In this document: in pieces, positions 18,266-27,109 of the stretch
How positions within the stretch are numbered: position 1 is the first letter of the stretch
Layout: the number at the start of each line of letters is the position of its first letter
DNA from: JAJRTE01 sp964418585
GTDB taxonomy: Bacteria > Myxococcota_A > UBA796 > JAJRTE01
Length of the DNA stretch: 64,000 bases
Assembly (NCBI GenBank): GCA_964418585.1
Contig: CAYQMG010000053.1
Span: forward strand, 39,813 to 103,812
Reading direction: 5' to 3'
Notes under the pieces: generated by a model
Database searches by the model: none
The model's input: only the letters and a program-made list of their open reading frames with translations
What the model was told of the DNA's origin: nothing
Made by a program: the position numbers and the translations under genes

Positions 18266-19105
18266 TCACGGAGGGAGTGGGCAGGCGATGGCCCATGCAT
18301 CCAGATCCCAGGTCTTGATCAGGGTGGAGAAACCCTCGAGCGCAGGGTCTCCGCACACCGCGGCGGCCGTGGCCTCTCCTTGAGATTCCCGATCCACGTA
18401 CTCCACGTGAAAGACGGCCTTGCCGGCGTCGACAAACGGAGCATAGCGGGTGCACTCGTCGTAGACCAGGCACGATTCGTTCAATGCCCAGTCGAAGCAG
18501 GAGGCCAGCGCATCGATTTGGCCCACATCGTTCTTCAGCCCGACCGAGAGGCCTCGAGCATGGGCTTCTCTGGCCAGGAACTGGTTGTAGTCGAGTTGGT
18601 CGGCTGCTGTGAGGCCCAGCCCATTGTTGTTCGCGTAGCCGTCCACATTGTCCGGTTCCACGCCGTCACACCGCTTTTCCACCGCCAGGTCCAACCGTTG
18701 CCGCATGAGGTCGCGCACCTCATCCATCCGGATGTCGAGCCAGTACTCGCCGGGCCAGCCGGCCAGGGCGTTGCCAAGTGCCTCGGAAGGAAACTCGGCG
18801 GCGTCCGGGCGCCATGCCTCCCAGCTTCCGGCCGAGAAGTAGCACACTACGGTCCGGCCCTCTTCGTGCAAGGTATCGATGGTGGCTTGAGGGGCATCGA
18901 AGAGGTCGATGTCGTACATGGTCACATCCAGGCTCGTGTCGATGGTCCCGGTCAACTGCCATTGCCAGGATGTGTAGGGGGCGAGGTCTCCCACCAGGGG
19001 TTCGTTGCAGTCCACTTCGGTCGGTTCCGGTTCCTGGCATTGGCCGGCGCCAAGGAGCGCGATGGGGAGGGCCAGTGCGAGGATGGTGGCGAGGCGATGA
19101 TTCAT
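18266..19105 (-). CDS. Glycoside hydrolase family 114 protein (endo-alpha-1,4-polygalactosaminidase-like)
   Basis: A 279-residue exported TIM-barrel protein. The start at 19105 gives the signal peptide MNHRLATILALALPIALLG; the site ends GAGQCQ, an atypical lipobox, so lipidation is uncertain. The mature protein opens with YTSWQWQLTG and has the GH114 phrases YDIDLFD, VVCYFSAGSWEAWRPDA, EYWLDIR, CDGVEPDNVDGY and GLSVGLKND. The acidic residues in YDIDLFD, WLDIR and VEPDNVD are the likely active-site positions. Characterised GH114 enzymes cut galactosaminogalactan, an exopolysaccharide. Its ATG overlaps the stop of the UbiB-family kinase gene (ATGA), pointing to translational coupling. Confidence 0.88.
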   Translation of the reverse strand: MNHRLATILALALPIALLGAGQCQEPEPTEVDCNEPLVGDLAPYTSWQWQLTGTIDTSLDVTMYDIDLFDAPQATIDTLHEEGRTVVCYFSAGSWEAWRPDAAEFPSEALGNALAGWPGEYWLDIRMDEVRDLMRQRLDLAVEKRCDGVEPDNVDGYANNNGLGLTAADQLDYNQFLAREAHARGLSVGLKNDVGQIDALASCFDWALNESCLVYDECTRYAPFVDAGKAVFHVEYVDRESQGEATAAAVCGDPALEGFSTLIKTWDLDAWAIACPLPP

Positions 19106-20649
19106 GGCTGGTCTCCTGTTCCCCTCGAGGCATTCGTGTGATCGTGGTTCCCTGGAACGGTGGAGTTTCCGGGGGCCTGGGCAGCCCGGGCGCGGTGCTG
19201 CAGGAAGATCCCCCACCAGTCGGCCCGGGCCTCGATCCGGCACAGCATGAAGAACATGCCGGCCAGGGTACGGTGAAGATAGACCATGTCCGGGTGCGCG
19301 CGGATTTCCGGGTGAGCAAGGAAACGGGGCGCAAGTGCCCGCAATCGACGAAGCATTCCGGCAGCGTCACCGAACTGGTAGGGACTGGACCGAAGCGGCT
19401 CCAGGACCACCCGTGAGAACTCGACCACCAACGCGAACGCCTCGGGCCTGCCTGGCTCGAGCACCCCCAGTTCGGCGAGGTGCGTCTGCATGCGCTCCTC
19501 GTCCCCGGTCACGGCGGCATGCACCAGGTCCAGGTAGGGGACGATGAATCGCTCATCCAGCCGTTTCACACATCCGAAATCGAGCAAGATGATGGTCCCA
19601 TCGTCCAGGAAACGGAAATTGCCGAGCTGCGGGTCGGCGTGCAGACACCGGAAATGGAACATCTGCTCGAGCAGCAAGTCGAACACGCGCCGGCCCAGAC
19701 GGTCGCGCCAGGCCCGATCGGGGTGACGCAGCAAGACGTGCTCGAGTTCGAGACCATCCAGCCGTTCCATGGTGAGCACACGCCGGCTGGAGAACTCCGG
19801 ATGGTCGGCCGGGACCTTGATGGCGTGGTGGCCGGCGAAATAGTGACGGAAACGGGCCATGTTGGCTGCTTCCTGCTCGTAGTCCAGCTCTTCTGCAAGC
19901 CGGTCCTTGAGTTCTGAAAAGACGAGATCCGCCTCGTCCTTCCGTCCAACCAGTCCGGTGGCGCCGAGAACCTTCCGGAGTTGCCACAGGTCGCTCTCGA
20001 TCGTCTCCCCGATGCCCGGATATTGCACCTTCACCACCACCTCCGCACCAGTGGAGAGCGTGGCAGCATGGACCTGGCCCAGGGATGCGGCCGCCATCGG
20101 GTGGGGGTCGAACCGTGCGAACAGCTTGTCGGGAGGAGCACCCAATTCCTGCTCCACCTGCCGCCGAATCGCCGGATAGGGAAGCGTGGGCGCATGACTC
20201 TGCAGTCGGGAAAACGCGCGCGTCAATTCCGGCGGCAATATCCCGTCCTCGGGGTGGAGCGAGACCATTTGCCCCACCTTCATCACCGCCCCCTTGAGTT
20301 CCCCCATCACCTCCACCGCCCGTTCTGCTGTCCGGCGGTGGGTCTCCAGCATGCTCCTGGCTCGAGTCTCGCGGTCCTGGAGCAAGCCGCGCAGTCTCTG
20401 CCCGAGATAGCGGGTGGACGTGTTCGCGGTCAGGGCGGACAGCTTCATGAAACGCTTGAATCGACCGGTCGGAATTTGCGTCTCGGATGAGGGGGCGTCG
20501 GTCGTCCCGTCGTCGACTTCGAAGGGCGATCCGTCATTCGAAGCATCTGGAACAGGGGGCGGGCGGAGGTTCGCCGTGGTCGGCGTCGACCGGGCAGATG
20601 TGTCGGGTCCTTCCTGGGATGACTTGTCAGGAGAGTCCACTCGGCTCAC
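19102..20649 (-). CDS. UbiB/ABC1/AarF-family atypical kinase
   Basis: A 515-residue protein of the UbiB family, atypical protein-kinase-like ATPases linked to coenzyme Q and lipid metabolism. It shows the KxGQ-type motif MKVGQMVSL, the Ala-rich nucleotide loop AAASLGQVH, an ATP-contacting Lys in VVVKVQYPG, the catalytic HADPQLGN and the metal-binding LDFG. The first ~60 residues are Ser/Thr/Pro-rich and not part of the fold. I chose the GTG at 20649 (GAGGA seven bases upstream); the frame stays open to 20790 but only with a TTG start. The C-terminus lacks an obvious transmembrane pair. It lies 118 bases after the HD-GYP gene and overlaps the GH114 start by four bases. Confidence 0.88.
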   Translation of the reverse strand: MSRVDSPDKSSQEGPDTSARSTPTTANLRPPPVPDASNDGSPFEVDDGTTDAPSSETQIPTGRFKRFMKLSALTANTSTRYLGQRLRGLLQDRETRARSMLETHRRTAERAVEVMGELKGAVMKVGQMVSLHPEDGILPPELTRAFSRLQSHAPTLPYPAIRRQVEQELGAPPDKLFARFDPHPMAAASLGQVHAATLSTGAEVVVKVQYPGIGETIESDLWQLRKVLGATGLVGRKDEADLVFSELKDRLAEELDYEQEAANMARFRHYFAGHHAIKVPADHPEFSSRRVLTMERLDGLELEHVLLRHPDRAWRDRLGRRVFDLLLEQMFHFRCLHADPQLGNFRFLDDGTIILLDFGCVKRLDERFIVPYLDLVHAAVTGDEERMQTHLAELGVLEPGRPEAFALVVEFSRVVLEPLRSSPYQFGDAAGMLRRLRALAPRFLAHPEIRAHPDMVYLHRTLAGMFFMLCRIEARADWWGIFLQHRARAAQAPGNSTVPGNHDHTNASRGTGDQP

Positions 20650-20767
20650 TCGTTCGTCCTCGAGGTCGGGGAAGGCCGATTCCAGAACTCGCTCGGCTCC
20701 CCTGCCGCCGTACCGGCCCGGGGGACAGGAACGCACCCCTCCCATGCCCGGTCGGACGGCGCCCCGC

Positions 20768-22042
20768 TCAAGTCTGCTTCGGCGTTGCAATCGCGTCGGA
20801 TTTCAAGAATGCGTTCACCATCTCGCCGTCGAACTGCTTGCCCACACCGCGTCCCAGTTCATCCAGGGCCGCCTCCGTGGAAAACGGTGGACGGTAGGGC
20901 CGGGCAGACCGCATCGCCTCGAAGGCGTCGGCGACCGAGATGATCCGGGCGGCTCGAGGAATGGCAAATCCCTTCAGTCCGGCTGGATAGCCCCGGCCGT
21001 CCATCCTCTCATGATGATGCATGATAGCGTGCCGCGCTTCCTCCGTCAGTATGGATTCCGTCCGGCGCACCGAGGACCGGGGATGGAGACGGACCAACTT
21101 GACATCGTTCGGATTCAAGGGCCCGTTCCGAAGCAGGATGGGTACCGGGAGCGATAGCATCCCGATGTCCCGGAGCAAGGCGGCACAGGCAATGTGCGCC
21201 TGATCGTCCCGATGGATTCGCAGTACCTGGGCAATGGCGAGAGAACGGTCGGCCACCCGAAGGGTTCCGGCATAGTCAAGGTGCGGGTGAACCTCTCGTG
21301 TACCCAGGAAGTGCAGCGCATTCCGCACCTCGCGATAAGCCAGGAGACGCGCCAGGTGGGGGTACATGGCCGCAATATCTCCGTTGGTCAGTTGCGGGAG
21401 TTCCACCGGGCTCCGTTCGTCCGGCTCGAAACGACACACCACGTAGGCCCCGCGGCGGCGCGCGGTCTCGAGCGTGACCTGAAGCGTGCGAAGGAGGTGC
21501 TCCCCACCGGCCGGCGCATCCCGGATCGATACCACCGCAGCCACCACGCCAGGATGTCGGACCACAGGCTCTCGTCGCGCGATCATCTCCCGCCATCGCG
21601 TGGTCAACCGCCGCGCCACCGCCAGCCCACCCGTGGAAGTCTGTCCCGGAAGCACCACACACACCGCGTCATGAAACAGACGCCCCACCACGTCGGTACT
21701 CCGCACCGAACGACGCACAAAACGGTAGAGCGAATCCACTCCCTGGACCACCACGGAGACCGGAGAATGATCCGATATCACCGCCCACCCCAGGGCCACA
21801 CAGGTCGCAGCCTCCCCGTCCTCCCCAAGGTGCGCGACCGCATTCTGAAACAGCAGACGCAGGTAGCGCGTGTCCGCGTCCTCCGCCTCTGGCGCCTCGC
21901 TCGACCCGGCCCCCTCGGTCCTCCCTTCCTCGACCGCCCGGTCCGAACCGATACGCGCCTCCTCATCGTCCGGCACACCTGAATGCGCCTCGTCCGGCGG
22001 TCTCGGAACCAGCCTCAGGTGTCCGTTGGTCTGGGCTGACAT
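20768..22042 (-). CDS. HD-GYP-like protein with degenerate HD motif and upstream GGDEF-like domain
   Basis: A 424-residue soluble protein, starting at MSAQTNGHLRLV. The middle part (FRRSVRSTDVVGRLFHDAVCVVLPG...) resembles a GGDEF-like fold without its signature. The C-terminal part keeps the GYP half of an HD-GYP phosphodiesterase, HHERMDGRGYPAGLKG, followed by ARIISVADAFEAMRSARPYRPP. The metal-binding HD pair, usually LLHDIGK, reads LLRDIGM, so the His ligand and the following Lys are replaced. HD-GYP proteins hydrolyse cyclic di-GMP. This one may be inactive or a binding/scaffold version. The order on the strand is methyltransferase, this gene, UbiB kinase, GH114. Confidence 0.82.
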   Translation of the reverse strand: MSAQTNGHLRLVPRPPDEAHSGVPDDEEARIGSDRAVEEGRTEGAGSSEAPEAEDADTRYLRLLFQNAVAHLGEDGEAATCVALGWAVISDHSPVSVVVQGVDSLYRFVRRSVRSTDVVGRLFHDAVCVVLPGQTSTGGLAVARRLTTRWREMIARREPVVRHPGVVAAVVSIRDAPAGGEHLLRTLQVTLETARRRGAYVVCRFEPDERSPVELPQLTNGDIAAMYPHLARLLAYREVRNALHFLGTREVHPHLDYAGTLRVADRSLAIAQVLRIHRDDQAHIACAALLRDIGMLSLPVPILLRNGPLNPNDVKLVRLHPRSSVRRTESILTEEARHAIMHHHERMDGRGYPAGLKGFAIPRAARIISVADAFEAMRSARPYRPPFSTEAALDELGRGVGKQFDGEMVNAFLKSDAIATPKQT

Positions 22043-22204
22043 GTCTCCTCCCGAGGGCCGCCTTTCCCCCCACACACGATGGCTGCTCCTTGACCGGGTG
22101 GGATCTCCCTCCGTTCCCGGCCGCTTCCATGACCACACACGCATGCCCAATCAAGCATACCGTCTCATCTCGCCCCGGAGAAGCGTTTTCCAGGAAAAGA
22201 CAGG

Positions 22205-22846
22205 CTATTTTGCTCCCTTGGTCATGCGCACTACAAGTCCATTGTAGCGCTCGCCATCCCGTTGTAAACCCATCGGCTCAATCTCCGCTTCCCCCACACC
22301 CGCCAGCAATCGCCGCAGGTACTTCTTCGAAAAAAAATGAAGTTCCGTGCCGGCCAGTCGGTAGAGGCCCGGGCCACGCTGCGGAAGCTTGCAGTAGGTC
22401 GGGTCGCTGGTGGAGCGGACGAGCAGCCAGGCAGCGCCTGCTGGGACGAGAATTCGATGGATCTCTCGAAAAAGTCGAAGGATTTCCTCAGTTGTAAATG
22501 AGCAGTTGGCTGTTAGATGACTCAGGATGAAATCGAACGTTCCTTCCCGGAATGGGAGCGGGCGGCGCAGGTCGGCGAGCACGGGGATGACCGGAGGGCG
22601 GACATGTTGGAGGCCCGGGAGGGAAAAATCGACGGCCACCACGGGCGATCCCACGGCGGCGAGCAGTTCGGCGTCGGTGGAACCGGCGGCGCCGAGGTCT
22701 GCCACGGTCGGTCGGAATCGTCGGGTGTCGAATCGATCGTGTAGCCATCGGAATGCCTGCTGTGCCAGGGGAGAGGGAGGGAGCAGGGGGGGACCCGAGA
22801 GGGCGTGACGTTGTTCCCAGTAGGCGCGGCTTGAATCCATGTCCAT
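22205..22846 (-). CDS. Class I SAM-dependent methyltransferase
   Basis: A 213-residue Rossmann methyltransferase. Motif I is VADLGAAGSTDAELL, the acidic end of beta 2 is VVAVDFS, and beta 4 with post-motif reads GTFDFILSHLTANCSFTTEEILRLFREIHRIL. The family is Methyltransf_11/25-like and the substrate is unknown. The ATG at 22846 follows GAGGG by five bases; a GTG ten codons upstream lacks a ribosome-binding site. Its C-terminal end (FFSKKYLRRLLAGVGEAEIEPMGLQRDGERYNGLVVRM) is typical of small-molecule methyltransferases. Confidence 0.85.
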   Translation of the reverse strand: MDMDSSRAYWEQRHALSGPPLLPPSPLAQQAFRWLHDRFDTRRFRPTVADLGAAGSTDAELLAAVGSPVVAVDFSLPGLQHVRPPVIPVLADLRRPLPFREGTFDFILSHLTANCSFTTEEILRLFREIHRILVPAGAAWLLVRSTSDPTYCKLPQRGPGLYRLAGTELHFFSKKYLRRLLAGVGEAEIEPMGLQRDGERYNGLVVRMTKGAK

Positions 22847-22951
22847 GGAATCCCTCGAGGGCCGGGCAAGGTTCACGGCGGAGTACCCGCCGGTCCCGGT
22901 CGGCAGCGCCCCTCGAGTCTCCGCGCACCGGGGCGGCGGTCGACGCCAGGA

Positions 22952-25267
22952 TCAGTGTCTACTCGGGTCCTGGTCATCCCGGTCGAAGTCGGTCATTTCG
23001 TAGCCTTCCGGTGCATTGCTGATCAGTCCGGCCCAGAAATAGTCGACGTAGCCGTCTCCGTCCATGTCCCAGTCGTCGCCGAACGCGCCGCCGAACAGGC
23101 CGAGGTCGATGGGGGAACCGTCCACATCGACGAAGTTGAGTCCCACGTCGACGAGTGGGGAGTTCCGGGAGAGATGGAAGTCCGCGGGAAGGCCTGCATC
23201 GTCGTAACCGAGGAAGCCGGGTTCGACCAGGAGATTGGTGGGATCCAGGTCTGTGATGTTGTGGTTGCCGCTGCCTTCCGGGTTGTAGAGGTCGGTATAA
23301 ATCACCTCTGGGAGGGGAAGGTCGTCCGGATTCGCGGTGTAGAGGTAGATGTTGTCCTCTGAGTTGTACGCGAACACACTATTTTCGATGTGAGGGGTGC
23401 ATCCATCGCCGAACAGGTACATGGCCCCGCCGTTGAGCGCGGCGTTGCCGGTCATCACGGCACTGAAAATGCGCGGCGCTGAGTTGAAGAGATACATGGC
23501 CCCCCCCTGCTTGCTGGCCAGGTTGCCCTGGAGCAGGTTGTTTAGCATGGTGGGGTTGCTCTCGAACAGGTAGAGGCCGGCGCCCGACTCGGCCTTGTTG
23601 GCCCGGAACAGGCAATTGGTGATGGTCGGTGTGGACTGGTTGAGATAGATGGCGCCGCCTTTCTGGACACCGTTGTTGTCGTCGAATACGCAGCCGGAGA
23701 GGTCGGCGTTTGCCTTGTCGAGGTAGAGCCCGGCTCCGTAGTTGGCGTTGTTGGAACGGAAGACGGTTTGAGAAATCGCCGGAGTGGAGGAATCGAGGTA
23801 GAGTCCGCCGCCGTAGCTGGCGCTTCCCGAGGTTCCAAGGGAGGCGTTGCTGGCGAACAGGGTGTCAGAGATGGAACCGCCTGCGTTCCGGAAGTAGGCG
23901 CCGCCGCCACGGCTGGAGATGCTCTTGTTGTTGAGGAACACGCAGCCGGTCAGGGTGGCCGAAGCGGCGTTCACGGAGATGCCACCGCCCTCGAGCTTGG
24001 AGTCATTCTGCTGGAAGACCACGTGGTCCAGTGTTACGCTGGCGCCGCCCCCGATGGAGCCGCCGCCGCCGTAGACGTTTTCGGCGCGGTTGTTGGCCAC
24101 GATGGAGTCGACGAACCGGGGGGTTCCGCCGTCCACGTAGAAGCCTCCGCCCGACGTTCCGGCGAGGTTGTTCTGGATGATGACGCGTTCGAAAACCGGG
24201 GAAGCGTCCACGGTGTAGATGGCGCCGCCGATGTCGGTATATCCGCCGGAGAGGGTGAAACGCCTGACCACCGTATCGGCGGTTTCCGCGGCGTTGAACG
24301 TCATGACGCGCCCTTGCCCGTCGGCGTCGATGGTGGTGGTGGAAGCCCAGTCCGTTCCGGCGAGGGTCAAGGCCTTTCCGGCGAAGTTGAGGTCATGCTC
24401 GAAATAGAGGCCTGGCCCTACCCAGACGATGTCGCCAGCGTCGGCAGCGTCGATGGCTTCCTGGATGGTGGCGAAAGAGGCTTCCGAGAGGCCCACATGG
24501 GGTTGAGGTCCATCCGTGCCTCCACAGTCCTGGTCGATGCCGTCGTCCACCGCGTCGTCAGCGCCCGGGTAGACAGTGGGGTCCGTGTCGTCGCAGTCTC
24601 CGGTGCGCGCCACGTACCCGTCCGCGGAGGCACACAGGGCGTCCGCCTCGGTCCCGAACCCGTCCAGGTCCTCGTCTCGGTAGTAGTAGGAGAGCAGGCC
24701 GTCGTCCGCAGCGCCGTCGCAGTCGTTGTCCAGGTTGTCGCAGACTTCCTCCGCCCCCGGATAGACGAGCGCGTCCAGGTCGTCGCAGTCGCCGGCCGCC
24801 ACGGTAAACCCGTCTCCATCCGCGTCCTCGGTGTCCTCATCGACGAGTCCGTCACAGTCGTCGTCGACCTCGTTCGGTGTCTCAATCGCGTCAGGCCGGA
24901 TGGCCTGGTCGGTGTCGTCGCAGTCGCCCTGGTAGCGAGCGTACCCCTCCGGCTGCGCGCACTCGGTCACCGGCGTTCCGTTCAGGTCTCCATACCCGTC
25001 GCCATCCGCGTCCGGGTAGTAGTCTCGGGTCAATCCTTCGTCCACCACGAAGTCACAGTTGTTGTCCTTCTGGTCGCAAATTTCGGCGGCGTGGGGATAC
25101 GTGTTCGGGTCGTTGTCGTCACAGTCGTCTTCAACGCAGTAGCCGTCGCCGTCGGCGTCGGTGCAAGGCTCGCACTGGTTCTGCCCGACGGCCAGGACGG
25201 CGAGGGGGAGCAGGGACCACAAGAAACCTCGCGCGTGTGCCCAGGTGATCCGTTCTCGAATGCTCAT
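22952..25267 (-). CDS. MopE-repeat protein with parallel beta-helix (pectate-lyase-like) domain
   Basis: A 771-residue exported protein. The signal segment ends LAVLAVGQNQCEPC, an atypical lipobox like that of the GH114 protein. About four MopE-type calcium-binding units follow (YPGAEEVCDNLDNDCDG and variants), up to about residue 230. The remainder is a right-handed parallel beta-helix with short rungs rich in NN, GGG and Leu (GGGFYVDGG, GGAIYLNQS, GAGLYLFES, GGAMYLFNS), of the polymorphic outer-membrane/pectate-lyase type. It ends with LGLFGGAFGDDWDMDGDGYVDYF, a standard terminus for such surface proteins. No catalytic residues are evident, so adhesion or binding is more likely than lyase activity. 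Confidence 0.87.
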   Translation of the reverse strand: MSIRERITWAHARGFLWSLLPLAVLAVGQNQCEPCTDADGDGYCVEDDCDDNDPNTYPHAAEICDQKDNNCDFVVDEGLTRDYYPDADGDGYGDLNGTPVTECAQPEGYARYQGDCDDTDQAIRPDAIETPNEVDDDCDGLVDEDTEDADGDGFTVAAGDCDDLDALVYPGAEEVCDNLDNDCDGAADDGLLSYYYRDEDLDGFGTEADALCASADGYVARTGDCDDTDPTVYPGADDAVDDGIDQDCGGTDGPQPHVGLSEASFATIQEAIDAADAGDIVWVGPGLYFEHDLNFAGKALTLAGTDWASTTTIDADGQGRVMTFNAAETADTVVRRFTLSGGYTDIGGAIYTVDASPVFERVIIQNNLAGTSGGGFYVDGGTPRFVDSIVANNRAENVYGGGGSIGGGASVTLDHVVFQQNDSKLEGGGISVNAASATLTGCVFLNNKSISSRGGGAYFRNAGGSISDTLFASNASLGTSGSASYGGGLYLDSSTPAISQTVFRSNNANYGAGLYLDKANADLSGCVFDDNNGVQKGGAIYLNQSTPTITNCLFRANKAESGAGLYLFESNPTMLNNLLQGNLASKQGGAMYLFNSAPRIFSAVMTGNAALNGGAMYLFGDGCTPHIENSVFAYNSEDNIYLYTANPDDLPLPEVIYTDLYNPEGSGNHNITDLDPTNLLVEPGFLGYDDAGLPADFHLSRNSPLVDVGLNFVDVDGSPIDLGLFGGAFGDDWDMDGDGYVDYFWAGLISNAPEGYEMTDFDRDDQDPSRH

Positions 25268-25436
25268 GCAGACCTCCGTGTGGTATCGAGTGCAACAGCG
25301 GGGGAAGACCCCGAGCACCGATCATGATAGCAGAAAGCGTGAATGGGGGACACTGCGGAAGGTTCCCCGAGCGAGGTTTCCTCGAGGATGAAACGCGATG
25401 GCCGTGGGTCTCCGGGGGACGGCCTCGATTCGTGGC

Positions 25437-26567
25437 TCAGCTCTGGGGGAGTCGCGTGGCGATGACCGTGGGCACCGGTTCGTCCACTCCCTTGACCGTG
25501 AGGCGGAATCCGTTGCGAAACTTCACCGGAAAGTCGAGTCGCGCTTGCCCCGATGTCAGCAGGTGCTTCACCGCCTTGAACGTTTTGGTGCTCAGAATGA
25601 TGTCGCCTGCGCCTGCTGCCTGGCACAGTCGAGCCGCAAGGTTTACGTCGTGGCCCAGCGCGGTGTACTCCATCCGTTTCTCGCACCCCACGTTGCCCAC
25701 CACCACCTCGCCGGTGTTGATCCCGATCCCCATGGGCAGGATGGGGAGACCCACCTTCTCCCACCGCTCCATGACCTTCTCGTGCGCCCGCTGCATCTTG
25801 AGCGCGGCATTGAGCGCACGCACCGGGTGGTCGGGCATGCGGACCGGGGCCCCGAAAAAGGCCATGATCCCATCGCCCATGATCTTGTCGATCGTCCCAT
25901 CTTCGGCGGTGAGCACGTCGATCACCGCGGCAAGGTGCGAGTCGATGAGTTGCTTCACCTGCTCGGGCGTGAGATTCCTCGAGGCGGCCGTGAACCCACG
26001 CAGGTCCGAAAAAAGGACCGATAGATTCACATGCTCGGCCCGAAGGTAGTCCTTGCCCGTGGCCAGCATCTGCTCGATGACTCGAGGTGACACGTAGCGG
26101 CTGAAAATGGACTGCAAGTGTTTGAAATGGGTCCGATCCTCGATGACGTACTGCAGACCCCCGTCCGAAGGAGTGGCCCGGATGACCACATATCGCATGA
26201 GGCGGCTCGTCTCATCGTAAAACTTGGCCTCCACCTCCTGGGGGCGATCCTCCTCCCGCGCTCGATCCCACAACATGCGCAGCAGTCCCGGTCCCCATCG
26301 AAACTTGTCCAGGTCGTCCAGTGGCCGACCAAGCAGCGTGTCTCGAGGTTGGCCCAGCAGCCGGGCCATGGCCGAGTTCATGTAGCCGACCATTCCGTTG
26401 GGACTCACGTACAGGATCATCACGTTGAGCCCCAGGATCGTCTCAGGCCTGTTCTGATCGCTGGCGGTACTGGAACGAAGCTGGAGATCTTCTTCCAGTT
26501 CATCGACACGCGCACGCAAGGTGGCGTTCTCTCTCACCAGGAACTCGATGGTTTCGGGACCGGCCAT
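25437..26567 (-). CDS. PAS domain-class III adenylate/guanylate cyclase
   Basis: A 376-residue soluble protein that makes a cyclic nucleotide. A short N-terminal coiled coil (FLVRENATLRARVDELEEDL) is followed by a PAS domain (about 40-150, ILYVSPNGMVGYMNSAMARLLG) and the cyclase domain (about 190-350). Metal-binding Asp residues lie in LFSDLRGFTAA and KIMGDGIMAFFG, and the Lys of IDKIMGD is the usual adenine-selecting position, favouring adenylate cyclase. The transition-state Asn/Arg region reads VNLAARLCQAAGAGDI. The start at 26567 follows GGAGAGAG. A good sigma-70 promoter lies at 26681-26709. The signal sensed by the PAS domain is unknown. Confidence 0.92.
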   Translation of the reverse strand: MAGPETIEFLVRENATLRARVDELEEDLQLRSSTASDQNRPETILGLNVMILYVSPNGMVGYMNSAMARLLGQPRDTLLGRPLDDLDKFRWGPGLLRMLWDRAREEDRPQEVEAKFYDETSRLMRYVVIRATPSDGGLQYVIEDRTHFKHLQSIFSRYVSPRVIEQMLATGKDYLRAEHVNLSVLFSDLRGFTAASRNLTPEQVKQLIDSHLAAVIDVLTAEDGTIDKIMGDGIMAFFGAPVRMPDHPVRALNAALKMQRAHEKVMERWEKVGLPILPMGIGINTGEVVVGNVGCEKRMEYTALGHDVNLAARLCQAAGAGDIILSTKTFKAVKHLLTSGQARLDFPVKFRNGFRLTVKGVDEPVPTVIATRLPQS

Positions 26568-26680
26568 TGCTCTCTCCACCCGCCAGCCGCAATTCGATCG
26601 TTGCCTGATCCATCGTCGCAGGCAGCTCGTCACACCGGGAAAGACGGTGACCTCGACGCCCAAAACTCCAGGTGGCAACT

Positions 26681-26709
26681 ATCATATCACCCACAAAGCT
26701 CCGGTTCAA
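26681..26709 (-). promoter_or_regulatory. Sigma-70-like promoter for the cyclase gene
   Basis: Minus strand: TTGAAC (26704-26709), 17 bases, TATGAT (26681-26686). The start point would be near 26674, leaving a 5' leader of about 107 bases. The divergent region 26568-27109 holds no gene on the evidence I can see. Confidence 0.6.
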
Positions 26710-26930
26710 CGAGTTCCACGTTCCTGAACACGGTGCGCCGCTCGAGGTTGAGCACCTCGACGACCCCCTCTCGAATGACCACCCCCCAAGTAGTTGCCAT
26801 CCACCCGCGTATTCCGGCACATGAGGCACCACCCAGGCGCTCCGCGCCACTCCGGTGGAAAAAGCGACGGCACCAGGCCGAATCGGTTTGAGGAGCAGCC
26901 AGGTTCATGACGACCGCAGGCTCTAGAGGA

Positions 26931-26959
26931 TTGTCGAACGGGTTCCCGGGTGCTAGTCT
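26931..26959 (+). promoter_or_regulatory. Possible promoter for the polytopic membrane protein
   Basis: TTGTCG (26931-26936), 17 bases, TAGTCT (26954-26959), the latter preceded by TGC as in an extended -10. It matches only loosely, but its position favours a start codon at 27044 or 27110 and excludes the furthest upstream start. Confidence 0.35.
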
Positions 26960-27109
26960 GTGCAAGACATCACGCGCCGTCTCCGCCCGGGTCTCCCCCG
27001 GGCACTCAGCGCGCCTCCCCACGGCCGGAGCGGTTCGAGTCGGATGGCGCTGGCCAGAGGACGGTGCTTGCCGGGAAAACCGACACGCACGGGGGCGCCC
27101 ACAGGGGAC

